A stretch of 64,000 nt of DNA from assembly GCA_902518505.1 (NCBI GenBank), contig CABYGG010000002.1, forward strand, positions 141,008-205,007, in the 5' to 3' direction. Positions within the stretch are counted from its first letter, which is position 1; every line of letters starts with the position of its first letter. The notes beneath the pieces are model-generated. The model worked only from the letters and a program-made list of their open reading frames with translations, was not told where the DNA came from and did not search any database. Positions 55,262-64,000 of the stretch are shown one piece after another. The position numbers and the translations under genes were made by a program. The stretch is from an uncultured Alphaproteobacteria bacterium (GTDB taxonomy: Bacteria > Pseudomonadota > Alphaproteobacteria > HIMB59).

Positions 55262-56725
55262 ATGACAAGGACAAATAGTTTTACAATAAAAGCATCACTA
55301 ACAACTTTATTAGTCATAATCAGCTTTTTTTGCTTTTATATGAGCTATTCTGATTTTGTAAAAATAAACAATGAATATGCTTATATTTATGATGATGTAG
55401 ATATTAACTATTTTGATAAAAAAAAATTTCAAAAATATTATGATGTTATAAGTATTGAAAGTCTTAACGATCCAATATTTGATAAAGAAAAATCAAAAAA
55501 TTATTTTGAAAATATAACACTTGAAAATTTATCAAATATTTTCGATGAAGACTTAACCAAAAAAGAAGAGTATATAAAAACACCAGAAGACTCTTTACCA
55601 ATTGAAAATAAGAAAGATGAGAAATTAAATAATAATTTTGATGAAATCATAGTTTCCAAGGGAGATAGTTTTGCAAAAGTTTTAAAAAAAGGAGGTCTAA
55701 AAGGTAGAGATATAGACTTAGTAATACTCAACGGAAAAGAATATTATGATTTTTCAAAATTATATATTGGGGATACTATAAAAATATTCAGCGAATATGA
55801 TGCTGAGGGTTTAAATACTTTTGACCTAATTTATAAATATTCTGACACTAAAGAATTAATCATATCTTACCTAAATGATAATTTTATTTATAAAATTAAC
55901 AAAATTCCTTTGAGTTCCAAAGAAATTTTTGTGACTGGGAAAATTAAAACAAGTTTATATAAAGCTATGAAAGATCAAGGGTTATCTGAAATAGTAATTA
56001 ATGAAATTATCAGGATTTACAGTTTTGATGTTGATTTTCAGAGAGATATTTACGAGGGTGATAATTTTGAAATGCTGTTTGTCAAAAAGGTAAACAATGA
56101 TGGTAAGACAATTCAAATCGAAGATCCGAAATACTTAATGCTTTCATCAAGAGGCACTCCATTAATATACTATCTTTATGACAATGGAGAATTCAGCGAA
56201 TATTTTGACGAAAAAGGTAAAGGAATGACAAAAAGCTTAATGAAAACTCCAATAAATGGTGCAAGGCTTAGTTCCAGTTATGGTATGAGAAAACATCCTA
56301 TCTCCGGTTATAATAAAATGCATAAAGGAGTAGATTTTGCTGCTCCAACAGGAACTCCAATTTTTGCTGCTGGAAATGGTATTGTAGAGTACGTAGGTAG
56401 AAATGGAGGATATGGAAAATATATTAGAATTCGTCACGATAGTACTTATAAAACAGCTTACGCACATCTTAATAGTTATAAAAAAGGAATATCAAGTGGC
56501 GTAAGAGTTAAGCAAGGTGATGTTATTGGTTATGTAGGCTCAACAGGAAAATCAACTGGACCTCATTTACATTATGAAATTATTGTTAATGGGAAACAAA
56601 TAAATCCAGCTACGCTTAAATTACCTTCAGGAAGAAAACTTAACGAACAACAACTAAATGAATTTCAAATATTAGTTTCTAAAATAGATGAGGAAGTTAA
56701 TATTTATAAAAATAAAATAAATTAA
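55262..56725 (+). CDS. M23-family murein endopeptidase, membrane-anchored (LytM type)
   Basis: The 487-residue protein has one N-terminal membrane anchor (about 10-27), a variable acidic linker, a LysM/OapA-like region beginning IIVSKGDSFAKVLKKGG (about residue 128), a central beta domain and a C-terminal LytM domain. The zinc motifs HKGVD (His354, Asp358) and HLHYE (about 434) are both present, so it should be an active endopeptidase that cuts stem-peptide crosslinks during wall growth. It resembles MepM. Its 3' end overlaps the DUF4167 gene by 4 bp. Confidence 0.9.
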   Translation: MTRTNSFTIKASLTTLLVIISFFCFYMSYSDFVKINNEYAYIYDDVDINYFDKKKFQKYYDVISIESLNDPIFDKEKSKNYFENITLENLSNIFDEDLTKKEEYIKTPEDSLPIENKKDEKLNNNFDEIIVSKGDSFAKVLKKGGLKGRDIDLVILNGKEYYDFSKLYIGDTIKIFSEYDAEGLNTFDLIYKYSDTKELIISYLNDNFIYKINKIPLSSKEIFVTGKIKTSLYKAMKDQGLSEIVINEIIRIYSFDVDFQRDIYEGDNFEMLFVKKVNNDGKTIQIEDPKYLMLSSRGTPLIYYLYDNGEFSEYFDEKGKGMTKSLMKTPINGARLSSSYGMRKHPISGYNKMHKGVDFAAPTGTPIFAAGNGIVEYVGRNGGYGKYIRIRHDSTYKTAYAHLNSYKKGISSGVRVKQGDVIGYVGSTGKSTGPHLHYEIIVNGKQINPATLKLPSGRKLNEQQLNEFQILVSKIDEEVNIYKNKIN

Positions 56726-57111
56726 GCTAATTGACTAGCTAAGTCGTCAAAATCAGAAGTTGGGTTACGTTCTGACTTATTATCTTTATTCAAATCGCTG
56801 TCAATATTTTCAGTTTTGTCTTTACTAATAATTTTTCTAGCAATAAAACCTCTATTTGAATTGTCAGTTTGTCTAAAATAGTGTTCAGCGTGTTGAAGGT
56901 AAAACTGCTCTAATACATCATCACCTTGTCCCTTAGCATCTTTTGCTTTGTTAAGATAATCGTTATATTGATCTTTCGGATTTTTTCCGTTTCTTTTAAA
57001 TCCGTTTGAATTTCCATTAGCTTGTAGATATGGAGAGTCAGCAACACCAGATCTAGAGGAGTTTGTTTTCCTTTGACCGCCGTAAGGCTTTCTTTTTACA
57101 AAATTTTTCAT
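56722..57111 (-). CDS. DUF4167 domain-containing protein
   Basis: This is a 129-residue, highly charged protein. The N-terminal half is basic, Gly/Ser/Asn-rich and probably disordered. The conserved core QYNDYLNKAKDAKGQGDDVL followed by EQFYLQHAEHYFRQ is the DUF4167 signature. The C-terminus is acidic. The family is found with prmC and prfA in alphaproteobacteria, as here, 37 bp from prmC. The basic tail suggests RNA or ribosome binding, but no function is established. Confidence 0.88.
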   Translation of the reverse strand: MKNFVKRKPYGGQRKTNSSRSGVADSPYLQANGNSNGFKRNGKNPKDQYNDYLNKAKDAKGQGDDVLEQFYLQHAEHYFRQTDNSNRGFIARKIISKDKTENIDSDLNKDNKSERNPTSDFDDLASQLA

Positions 57112-57148
57112 TAATTTTTTATCGATTATCTCTAAAAAAGCCCATCAA

Positions 57149-58015
57149 TTAAATAGTAGGGAATTTTATCTTTATCAGTCTGTCTAAATTAAGATAATCA
57201 GTTTTTTTATAAACTATTTTTACACCTTTTTCTAATAGTAATTTATACATTTTTTTAGTGATAATTGGATCAATTTCAAAATAAATAACCCCTTTAAATT
57301 TTACACTAATTAAAAAATTAATAATTTTAACGTAATAATCCATGCCTAATTTTCCACCATCGAGTGAAATTCTTGGATCATGTAAAGTCTCCTTATTTAA
57401 ATTTAAATAATTTCTTGTTGGTATATATGGTGGGTTACAAACAATAAAATCAATATATTTCAGTCTATTTATTGGATAATTTTCAAATAAATTTGAGTGG
57501 AATATTTTTGTTTTTTGTTGCAGGTTAAATTTTATTATATTTTTTTTGCAAGCAGTAAGAGCATGTTTAGAAACATCAATAAAATCACAAAATGCATTAT
57601 CTAGCTCATCTATAATAGAAATTCCGAGGCACCCAGTCCCACAACACAAATCAAGCATCTTCAAATGTTTTTGATTTTTATTTTTTTTACAATCAATTAA
57701 TATTTGTTCAACTAATATTTCAGAGTCAGCTCTTGGATCTAAAGTGTAATCATCTGTATAGAAAATTTTTTTCCAAAAACCTTTTTCGTTGATTATTTTT
57801 GCTAATGGCTTTCCTTTTACTCTTTCATTTAGAATCTTATTAATTAATTCTTGATCAACTTCACTATTATTAATATGTAAATTATTTTCACTATTAGATG
57901 AATAAGAAATCATTATTTGGGACTCTTGCTCAGCTTGAGATCCAGTAATTGATTTTAAATTTTTAAGTAATATTTTTTTTATATCTAATTTACTTAAATA
58001 ATTATTAATTAGCAT
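57149..58015 (-). CDS. prmC: Release factor glutamine methyltransferase PrmC
   Basis: PrmC methylates the glutamine of the GGQ motif in peptide chain release factors. The 288-residue protein has a helical N-terminal domain with [10 protein letters not shown], the SAM motif [13 protein letters not shown] and the catalytic NPPY motif in [13 protein letters not shown]. It follows its substrate gene prfA on the same strand with an 11-bp overlap. Confidence 0.94.
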   Translation of the reverse strand: MLINNYLSKLDIKKILLKNLKSITGSQAEQESQIMISYSSNSENNLHINNSEVDQELINKILNERVKGKPLAKIINEKGFWKKIFYTDDYTLDPRADSEILVEQILIDCKKNKNQKHLKMLDLCCGTGCLGISIIDELDNAFCDFIDVSKHALTACKKNIIKFNLQQKTKIFHSNLFENYPINRLKYIDFIVCNPPYIPTRNYLNLNKETLHDPRISLDGGKLGMDYYVKIINFLISVKFKGVIYFEIDPIITKKMYKLLLEKGVKIVYKKTDYLNLDRLIKIKFPTI

Positions 58016-59084
58016 TAAGTTGACTTAATTTTTCGGCTTGTTCACTGGCTGACAAAGCTGATATCATTTCATCTAATGCCTCACCAGTTAAAAACTGGTC
58101 TAATTTATAGAGCGTTAAGTTAATTCTATGATCTGATACTCTGCCCTGTGGAAAATTATATGTTCTAATTCTTTCAGATCTATCTCCTGAACCAACTTGA
58201 TTTTTTCTATTGGATGAAACCTCTTCTTGTTTCTTAATTCTTTCAACTTCATATAATCTAGATCGTAGAATTTTTAATGCTTTAGCTTTATTTTTATGTT
58301 GAGATCTTTCGTCTTGTTGAGTTACTACAATGTTTGTAGGTAAATGTGTAATTCTTACAGCACTATCTGTTGTATTTACCGATTGGCCTCCCGCCCCTCC
58401 CGATCTATAAACGTCTATTCTTAAATCAGTATCTTTTATCTCTAAGTCAACGTCCTCAGCTTCTGGCAAAACAGCAACAGTTGCAGCCGAGGTGTGAATC
58501 CTCCCCCCAGACTCAGTTTCTGGTATGCGTTGAACTCTGTGGACACCAGACTCATTTTTTAAAAATTTAAATACACCATCTCCTTTAATTTCTATTATTG
58601 CTTCTTTTATACCCTTCAATCCTGTCTCGCTCTTCTCCATTGGCTGAAACTTCCAACTTTTTAATGAGGAATATCGCTCATACATTCGATATAAATCTCC
58701 AGCAAATAATGCAGCCTCATCTCCTCCGGTACCAGCCCTTATTTCTAATATTACATTTTTATCATCAGCCTCATCTTTTGGCAGTAGAGCAATTAGTAAT
58801 TCTTTATTTTTTATTTCTAAATCTTTTTCATACAAAGGTAATTCTTGTTTTGCTAAATTTCGTAGCTCTTCATCGCTTTCATTTTCAAGTATTTCTTTAT
58901 AGCCTTTGATTTCCTTATCTAAATTTTTAATGGTTTCAGATAAAGCAATAATTGGCTCCAATTTTGATAAATCTTTATTTATTTGAATAATTTCCTCATT
59001 TCTTAAGTGTTGAGAATTTAAAAGTTTCTCATTTAATTGATTAAATTTGTTTTTTAAATCAATGATTTGTTTATCTAATTTCAT
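58005..59084 (-). CDS. prfA: Peptide chain release factor 1
   Basis: RF1 terminates translation at UAA and UAG. The 359-residue protein has the GGQ motif in [18 protein letters not shown] and the downstream block [25 protein letters not shown] 59084 is chosen; an in-frame TTG at 59111 would lengthen the overlap with hisS without adding similarity. The 14-bp overlap with hisS and 11-bp overlap with prmC indicate one operon. Confidence 0.95.
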   Translation of the reverse strand: MKLDKQIIDLKNKFNQLNEKLLNSQHLRNEEIIQINKDLSKLEPIIALSETIKNLDKEIKGYKEILENESDEELRNLAKQELPLYEKDLEIKNKELLIALLPKDEADDKNVILEIRAGTGGDEAALFAGDLYRMYERYSSLKSWKFQPMEKSETGLKGIKEAIIEIKGDGVFKFLKNESGVHRVQRIPETESGGRIHTSAATVAVLPEAEDVDLEIKDTDLRIDVYRSGGAGGQSVNTTDSAVRITHLPTNIVVTQQDERSQHKNKAKALKILRSRLYEVERIKKQEEVSSNRKNQVGSGDRSERIRTYNFPQGRVSDHRINLTLYKLDQFLTGEALDEMISALSASEQAEKLSQLNAN

Positions 59085-60318
59085 TTTTAAGCTCGAATTT
59101 GGAAATTTCAAAAGATTTTTGATTTTTATTTTTTAAATCTTTTAAAATAATTTTTTTATTTTTGATCTCTTCTTCACCAATAAGAAGAATAAAATTGAAA
59201 TTGTTTTTATCTGCATAACTAAAAAGTCTTTTTATATTTTTACTAACTCTAACTTCATGATTATATCTTAAACTGTAAATTTGTTTTAAAATTCTATTAT
59301 TATTTAAATAAGACTCATTTTGGACAGCAAATAATATCTTTTTATCTAATTCTGACTTTTCATCTTTTATAGATATCAAATCCATTAATCTTTCTATACC
59401 AGCTGCCCAGCCAACTCCTGGTATATCTCTAGAAGAAATCATGCTAATTAAATTGTCATACCTACCGCCAGCTAATATTGCATTTTGTCTTTTATCTTCA
59501 TTTGTTTGAAACTCAAAAGCCGTATGTGAATAATAATCTAATCCTCTAACTAATTTTGGGTCTTCAAAAAATTTAATTTTATTATCGTTTAAAAGTTTTT
59601 TAACTTGGCTGAAATAATTTTTACTCTCTTCAGATAAGTGTTCACTAATTTTTGGAGCATTTACTAATATTTCAGAGTCTTTTGGATCTTTACTATCCAA
59701 AATTCTAAGTGGATTTTTATCCAATCTAGATTGTGAGATTTCTGATAACTGTTTTTTAAATTCAGTTAAATATTTTTTTAATTCATAAGCATATTTGATT
59801 TGATCCTCTTTTGACCCTAAAGAATTAATTAATAACCTATGTTTATTTTCTTTAATTCCAAGGTCATCAAATAATAACTTTGCGATTAGAATTAATTCAA
59901 AATCTACATAAGGACTTTTTTCACCAATAGACTCAATATTTATTTGATGAAACTGTCTATATCTACCTTTTTGCGGTCTTTCTCTTCTAAACATTGGGCC
60001 GTGAGTAATTAATTTAAGTAAGCCCGATTGATAGTTTGAAGCAGCAAACCTAGCTAGACTACTTGTGGCCTCAGGTCTTAAACAAATATACGCTTCTCCT
60101 TTATCTAAAAATGAATACATCTCTTTAGAGACAATATCGGTTTGCTCACCTACGGTCCTAGAGAATAAATCTTGTTGTTCCAAAATAGGAGTTTGTATAG
60201 ATTTAAAATTGAAATTCCTACAGATTGAATAAAATTTTTCAATAATAAATTCAAACTTCTCCATTTCAGCTCCATGAATATCATGTGTGCCTTTTACTAA
60301 ACTAATATTTCTTTTCAT
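59071..60318 (-). CDS. hisS: Histidine--tRNA ligase
   Basis: HisRS charges tRNA-His. The 415-residue class II synthetase has the N-terminal GTHDIHGAE, motif 2 in [20 protein letters not shown], the histidine-binding [15 protein letters not shown] and the motif 3 region GGRYDNLI with [11 protein letters not shown]. The C-terminal anticodon-binding domain is complete. It overlaps ispG by 4 bp. Confidence 0.96.
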   Translation of the reverse strand: MKRNISLVKGTHDIHGAEMEKFEFIIEKFYSICRNFNFKSIQTPILEQQDLFSRTVGEQTDIVSKEMYSFLDKGEAYICLRPEATSSLARFAASNYQSGLLKLITHGPMFRRERPQKGRYRQFHQINIESIGEKSPYVDFELILIAKLLFDDLGIKENKHRLLINSLGSKEDQIKYAYELKKYLTEFKKQLSEISQSRLDKNPLRILDSKDPKDSEILVNAPKISEHLSEESKNYFSQVKKLLNDNKIKFFEDPKLVRGLDYYSHTAFEFQTNEDKRQNAILAGGRYDNLISMISSRDIPGVGWAAGIERLMDLISIKDEKSELDKKILFAVQNESYLNNNRILKQIYSLRYNHEVRVSKNIKRLFSYADKNNFNFILLIGEEEIKNKKIILKDLKNKNQKSFEISKFELKNEIR

Positions 60319-61409
60319 TTTAAATGATGAATCTGATCAACTTTATTTTCTATAGTTTTAACTAAGTACTCAACTAAATCTTCGTCTTGTATTCTATGGC
60401 TTTTTTCTCCATCGACGTATACCATATGTGTGTTATTTCCACCACCTGTTATGCCTATGTTAGTCATTGTAGCTTCACCTGGCCCATTAACAACACATCC
60501 AATAATTGAAACTGTTATAGGTTTTTTAATATGAGAAAGTTTTTTCTCAACATTTTTAACTGTCTCAATAACATCAAATTGCTGTCTTGCGCAAGATGGG
60601 CAAGATATTATTGTTACACCATAATCTCTTAAATTTAGTGATTTTAACATTTCAAACCCTACTTTGACCTCTTGAGTTGGATGGTCTGAAAGTGAAACTC
60701 TCACTGTATCGCCAATACCATCATAAAGAAGCAATCCAAGACCTATAGAGGATTTTATTGATCCACTAAAATAACTACCTGCTTCAGTGATACCTAAATG
60801 AAGAGGATAATCACAAAAATCAGATAACATCCTATATGACTCAACGGCTGTAAAAATATTTGAGGCTTTTACACTTATTTTAAAATTATCAAAATTAAGG
60901 TCTTCTAAAAGTTTTATATTTAACTTTGCACTTTCAAATAATGCCTCTGAGGTTGGGCTTTTAAATTTTTCTAATATTGATTTTTCTAAACTTCCAGAAT
61001 TAACTCCAATTCTTATCGGTATTTTATTCTGCTTGGCAGCCTCAACAACCTCTTTTACTTTTTCCTGTGAGCCTATATTACCTGGATTTATTCGAAGACA
61101 ATGAGCTCCATTTTCTGCAGCCTCTAATGCTCTTTTGTAATGAAAGTGGATATCAGCTACTAAGGGAATCTTAATTTCAGGTATTATTTTCTTTAAAGCT
61201 TTTGATGATAGTTCGTCTGGAACTGAAACCCTAACTATATCACATCCCTCTTTTTCAATTAATGATATTTGCTCAAGTGTTGCATCAATATCATGAGTAA
61301 GAGTATTCGTCATTGTCTGTACCGAAATTGGAGAGTCTCCACCAATAAAAATATTTCCAATTTGAATTTTTTTTGTTTTTTTTCTCTTTATTGAATGAGA
61401 ATATTTCAT
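60315..61409 (-). CDS. ispG: 4-hydroxy-3-methylbut-2-enyl diphosphate synthase IspG (GcpE)
   Basis: IspG is the 4Fe-4S enzyme for the seventh step of the MEP pathway. The 364-residue protein has [45 protein letters not shown] (about residues 83-113) and the cluster cysteines in [12 protein letters not shown] and [11 protein letters not shown]. The electrons may come from flavodoxin or ferredoxin, not seen here. It overlaps both the RodZ-like gene and hisS by 4 bp. Confidence 0.96.
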   Translation of the reverse strand: MKYSHSIKRKKTKKIQIGNIFIGGDSPISVQTMTNTLTHDIDATLEQISLIEKEGCDIVRVSVPDELSSKALKKIIPEIKIPLVADIHFHYKRALEAAENGAHCLRINPGNIGSQEKVKEVVEAAKQNKIPIRIGVNSGSLEKSILEKFKSPTSEALFESAKLNIKLLEDLNFDNFKISVKASNIFTAVESYRMLSDFCDYPLHLGITEAGSYFSGSIKSSIGLGLLLYDGIGDTVRVSLSDHPTQEVKVGFEMLKSLNLRDYGVTIISCPSCARQQFDVIETVKNVEKKLSHIKKPITVSIIGCVVNGPGEATMTNIGITGGGNNTHMVYVDGEKSHRIQDEDLVEYLVKTIENKVDQIHHLK

Positions 61410-62125
61410 AATAAAGTCTCTAATGCTTTAATATCAAAATTTAATAAATAAGAATTTAATTCCCTCTTAAGTTTAATTTCAATGCCTCTGTATATTATCT
61501 TTTCAATATTACCTATATTAGATAAATCAATCAAAAAATCATTGTCTAAATCAAGAATAAGTTCGTTAGATTTTATAATTTCCCCAAATTGTAAAGTTTT
61601 TCTGATATTATTTTGTATCTTATAAAAAACAGTCTTATTAGGTTTTGCAAAAATTGATAAATTTTGGGAATAGTTTTCCCTGCTTACTGAGATAAGATTA
61701 TTAATAAAATCGTCATGGCTTAACTCAATTAATTCATATTGAGTAGATATATCAAAAACGTCTCTAAGGATTTGGTCTTTTTGTATTTCTTTAATTAAAA
61801 GTTGATTATTAAATTTATTATACATATTGAAAGAAAGAAGAACTAGAATTGTAACAATAAGTAGTAATAAGAAATAAATTATTGAGGCTTTTGTATGATC
61901 AATTGTAATATCGCTGATTAAATTTTTATATTTAATTTCATAGCCCAAATATCTATATATAGATTTTTTATATGTAGATTGATAAGCTCGATATTTTTTA
62001 GGGAGCTTTAGATTATCGTCTAATAGGCGTATTATTTCTATATCTAATTTTAGAGCTTTGGATAAATCATCGATTGATAATCCTTTTTTTATCCTAGCCT
62101 CTTTGATTGAAATTAACTTATCCAA
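61406..62125 (-). CDS. RodZ-like helix-turn-helix membrane protein
   Basis: The 239-residue protein has an N-terminal HTH_25-type domain ([19 protein letters not shown], then [31 protein letters not shown]), one membrane helix (about 80-102) and a periplasmic beta-rich C-terminus resembling the RodZ DUF4115 domain, though strongly diverged. RodZ anchors MreB to the wall synthesis machinery. It starts at TTG 62125, the only reasonable start. A RodZ-like gene upstream of ispG is also known in other proteobacteria. Confidence 0.78.
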   Translation of the reverse strand: MDKLISIKEARIKKGLSIDDLSKALKLDIEIIRLLDDNLKLPKKYRAYQSTYKKSIYRYLGYEIKYKNLISDITIDHTKASIIYFLLLLIVTILVLLSFNMYNKFNNQLLIKEIQKDQILRDVFDISTQYELIELSHDDFINNLISVSRENYSQNLSIFAKPNKTVFYKIQNNIRKTLQFGEIIKSNELILDLDNDFLIDLSNIGNIEKIIYRGIEIKLKRELNSYLLNFDIKALETLL

Positions 62126-62128
62126 AAA

Positions 62129-63343
62129 TTATTTATGTAATTTAAAGGCTTGATGTAATTTTTGTACAGCTAAATCAGTTTGATTTTCATGAATTAATAT
62201 ACTTATTTTTATTTCTGAAGTGGTAATTACTTGAATATTTATTTTATTTTTTCCAAGAGTATCAAATAATGTTTGGGCAACACCAGCATGAGATCTCATT
62301 CCTACACCAACTACTGAAATTTTTGAAATATTATTAGATGAAATAATTTTTTTATATCCAATTCTAGGTTTCTCTTTTTTTAATATTTTTAATGCTTTTT
62401 CTAAATCTAATCTTGGCAAAGTAAAGGATAAATTTGCAAACTTTCCGTCTTGTGAAATATTTTGGAGTATCATATCAACATTTATATTGCCTTTAGCTAA
62501 TGGGCCAAAGATTTTTGAAGAGACTCCAGGTTTATCTTGTACTCTTGAAAGTGTAATTTTTGCTTCGTCTTTAGAGTAAGTTATTCCACTCACAGTATTA
62601 TTTTCTAAAACACTTTTCTCATCAGTAATCATGGTACCAATTTTTTTGGGTTTAAAAGAAGATCTTACACTTAATTTAGTATTTTTTCTCATAGCTAACT
62701 CAACAGAACGAGTTTGAAGAACCTTAGCCCCTTGTGAGGCTAATTCAAGCATTTCTTCATATGAAATTTTATTAATTTTTTTTGCTTTAGGTACTATGTT
62801 TGGATCGGCTGTAAATACACCCTCAACATCAGTATAAATTATACATTCTGCTCCCATCGCTGCTGCCACAGCAACTGCACTAGTGTCAGAACCACCCCTT
62901 CCTAAAGTAGTTACTTCCCCCCTATTATTAATACCTTGGAAACCAGGAATTACTAGAACATCAAAATTTTCTAATTCATCAAATAAAAATTTTTTGTTAA
63001 TAGACAAAATCCTCGACTTCATGTGCTCTAATGAAGTCATAATAGGTATTTGCCAACTAAGTAGTGATTTAGCTTTAATTTTTTGATAATTAAGGCATAT
63101 AGACATTAACGCACAAGATACATTTTCACCTGATGATACGGCGTTATCAAAATCAATAGGATTTGGATTTTTTGAAAAAGAATTTGTTAAATCAATTAAA
63201 CGATCAGTTTCACCTGACATAGCAGATAACACAGCTATAACTTTAGATTTTTTTGACCAATCATAAATAATGTCTGCTGATCTTTTTATAGCTTCAATGC
63301 TTCCAACAGACGTACCACCAAATTTTAAAACTTTAATTTTCAT
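62129..63343 (-). CDS. lysC: Aspartate kinase
   Basis: LysC phosphorylates aspartate, the entry to lysine, threonine, methionine and diaminopimelate synthesis. The 404-residue protein has the kinase signature KFGGTSVGSIEAIKRSADII, TTLGRGGSDTSAVAVAAAM and YTDVEGVFTADPNIV, followed by two ACT domains for feedback control. It is a monofunctional kinase of standard length. It is divergent from ubiG with 42 bp between, a pairing conserved in alphaproteobacteria. Confidence 0.96.
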   Translation of the reverse strand: MKIKVLKFGGTSVGSIEAIKRSADIIYDWSKKSKVIAVLSAMSGETDRLIDLTNSFSKNPNPIDFDNAVSSGENVSCALMSICLNYQKIKAKSLLSWQIPIMTSLEHMKSRILSINKKFLFDELENFDVLVIPGFQGINNRGEVTTLGRGGSDTSAVAVAAAMGAECIIYTDVEGVFTADPNIVPKAKKINKISYEEMLELASQGAKVLQTRSVELAMRKNTKLSVRSSFKPKKIGTMITDEKSVLENNTVSGITYSKDEAKITLSRVQDKPGVSSKIFGPLAKGNINVDMILQNISQDGKFANLSFTLPRLDLEKALKILKKEKPRIGYKKIISSNNISKISVVGVGMRSHAGVAQTLFDTLGKNKINIQVITTSEIKISILIHENQTDLAVQKLHQAFKLHK

Positions 63344-63385
63344 GAATTACGGTAATATACTCTTAACTTTTATGATGTAAAGAAC

Positions 63386-64000
63386 ATGGACACTTATAAT
63401 AGTATGTATTACGAACCATTAGAGCAAATGATGGCAATCAGACATCAGTATATGTCAAAAATATTAAGAGATCATAGTGGTCAAGATATATATGAATTCT
63501 TTAACAATAAAAAGGTTTTAGATCTTGGATGTGGAACGGGCAAATTCCTTGATAATTATTGTGGTATGGGTGCAGAGTGTTCAGGTATTGATATCAAGAA
63601 TAATTTTAAAATAAAAAACAAAAAAAATTTTAAACTCATTAATATAGAGGCTAATAAATTTTTAAAAAATTGTAAAAAAAAATTTGATGTTATTTTTTTG
63701 TTTGAATTCTTAGAACATTTAGAAGAACAAGATAAGTATCAACTTTTTGAAAACTTAAGTAAAAATCTCAATAAAAATGCATATATATTTATATCTACAC
63801 TTAATAAGAATTTATTATCAAAATATTTAGCAATTGATATAGCTGAGAATCTCTTAAAACTACTACCTAAAAAAACTCACAATTTTAATCTTTTTTTATC
63901 TCCCTCTAAATTACAATCAATTAGTCAAAAATATAAATTAAATTTAATGGATATAAAAGGTATACAATATAATCCAATATTTAAATCTTTCAAATTAAGC
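63386..64000 (+). CDS. ubiG: Ubiquinone biosynthesis O-methyltransferase UbiG (partial at right edge)
   Basis: This is a class I SAM-dependent methyltransferase; 205 codons are present from ATG 63386 and the frame is open to the window end. VLDLGCGTGKFLDNYCGMGAECSGIDI is the SAM-binding motif I region (about residues 44-70), IFLFEFLEHLEEQ holds motif II, and STLNKNLLSKYLAIDIAENLLKLLPKKTH is the UbiG-type segment (about 140-168). UbiG performs both O-methylations of ubiquinone synthesis. The divergent lysC neighbour supports the call. The N-terminus is shorter than usual but otherwise regular. Confidence 0.88.
   Translation, partial: MDTYNSMYYEPLEQMMAIRHQYMSKILRDHSGQDIYEFFNNKKVLDLGCGTGKFLDNYCGMGAECSGIDIKNNFKIKNKKNFKLINIEANKFLKNCKKKFDVIFLFEFLEHLEEQDKYQLFENLSKNLNKNAYIFISTLNKNLLSKYLAIDIAENLLKLLPKKTHNFNLFLSPSKLQSISQKYKLNLMDIKGIQYNPIFKSFKLS

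Noticed and set aside
58370..58909. Two plus-strand open frames opposite prfA.
   Set aside because: They are antisense shadows of the strongly conserved release factor and have biased, non-protein-like composition.
1..64000. Mobile elements, prophage, CRISPR arrays or integration sites.
   Set aside because: No transposase, integrase, repeat-spacer pattern or tRNA-adjacent duplication was seen; both tRNA genes are flanked by conserved genes.

Overview
The window is a strongly AT-rich, tightly packed chromosomal segment from an alphaproteobacterium with a streamlined genome. The lineage is suggested by genes typical of that class: a DUF4167 protein beside prmC/prfA, a TIGR02186-type membrane protein beside a TSUP transporter, an ELM1-family protein, rpoD-dnaG-yqeY divergent from carA-carB-greA, lysC divergent from ubiG, an alphaproteobacterial DnaG lacking zinc ligands, and rnpB beside mraZ. 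It resembles free-living marine SAR11/HIMB59-like genomes in base composition and compactness, but I cannot place it to genus. I see no insertion sequences, prophage, CRISPR or plasmid features.

Layout. 1-5.7 kb: a formate dehydrogenase region, with a NuoE-NuoF-type FDH beta subunit running off the left edge, a LysR regulator, TusA, MoeA, MobB, FdhD and MobA (molybdenum cofactor assembly and sulfuration), then a DHFR/RibD-like reductase. 6.3-8.5 kb: a translationally coupled cluster of TSUP permease, TIGR02186 protein, UspA and a tiny zinc-ribbon DUF2256 protein. 8.4-14 kb: pyrE, a nucleotidyltransferase, pdxH, fabI, aroC, dxs and xseB. 14-25 kb: a deacetylase, a glutamine amidotransferase, then the first half of the division/cell wall (dcw) cluster on the minus strand (mraZ, rsmH, ftsL, ftsI, murE, murF, mraY, murD, ftsW), headed by rnpB. 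25-35 kb: an AmpD-like amidase, bamD, recN, ligA, an M24 peptidase, a UvrD-type helicase, mlaA and mlaC. 35-44.7 kb: a tRNA(CAT), rpoD, dnaG, yqeY, carAB and greA. 44.7-48.3 kb: ELM1, a 2OG-oxygenase-like protein, trxB, rpmJ, sufE and a cyclophilin. 48.3-57 kb is mostly envelope: an OmpA/MotB-like plus MotA-like pair, a PagL-like protein, tRNA-Val, murJ, a DsbA-like protein, an unknown protein, a nucleoside-recognition membrane protein, an M23 peptidase and DUF4167. 57-64 kb: prmC, prfA, hisS, ispG, a RodZ-like protein, lysC and the start of ubiG.

Most genes are housekeeping. The points of interest are architectural. The dcw cluster stops at ftsW. A near-leaderless mraZ promoter is interleaved with three 10-bp-spaced MraZ-type repeats. 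A DUF2256 gene has no ordinary start codon and begins directly after the uspA stop in the same frame. The tRNA-Val has C33 instead of the near-universal U33. One divergent gene pair is separated by two bases. Almost every convergent pair overlaps. No clearly new multi-gene system is evident; the best candidates for undescribed biology are the TSUP-TIGR02186-UspA-DUF2256 cluster and the unknown protein at 53.7-54.3 kb.
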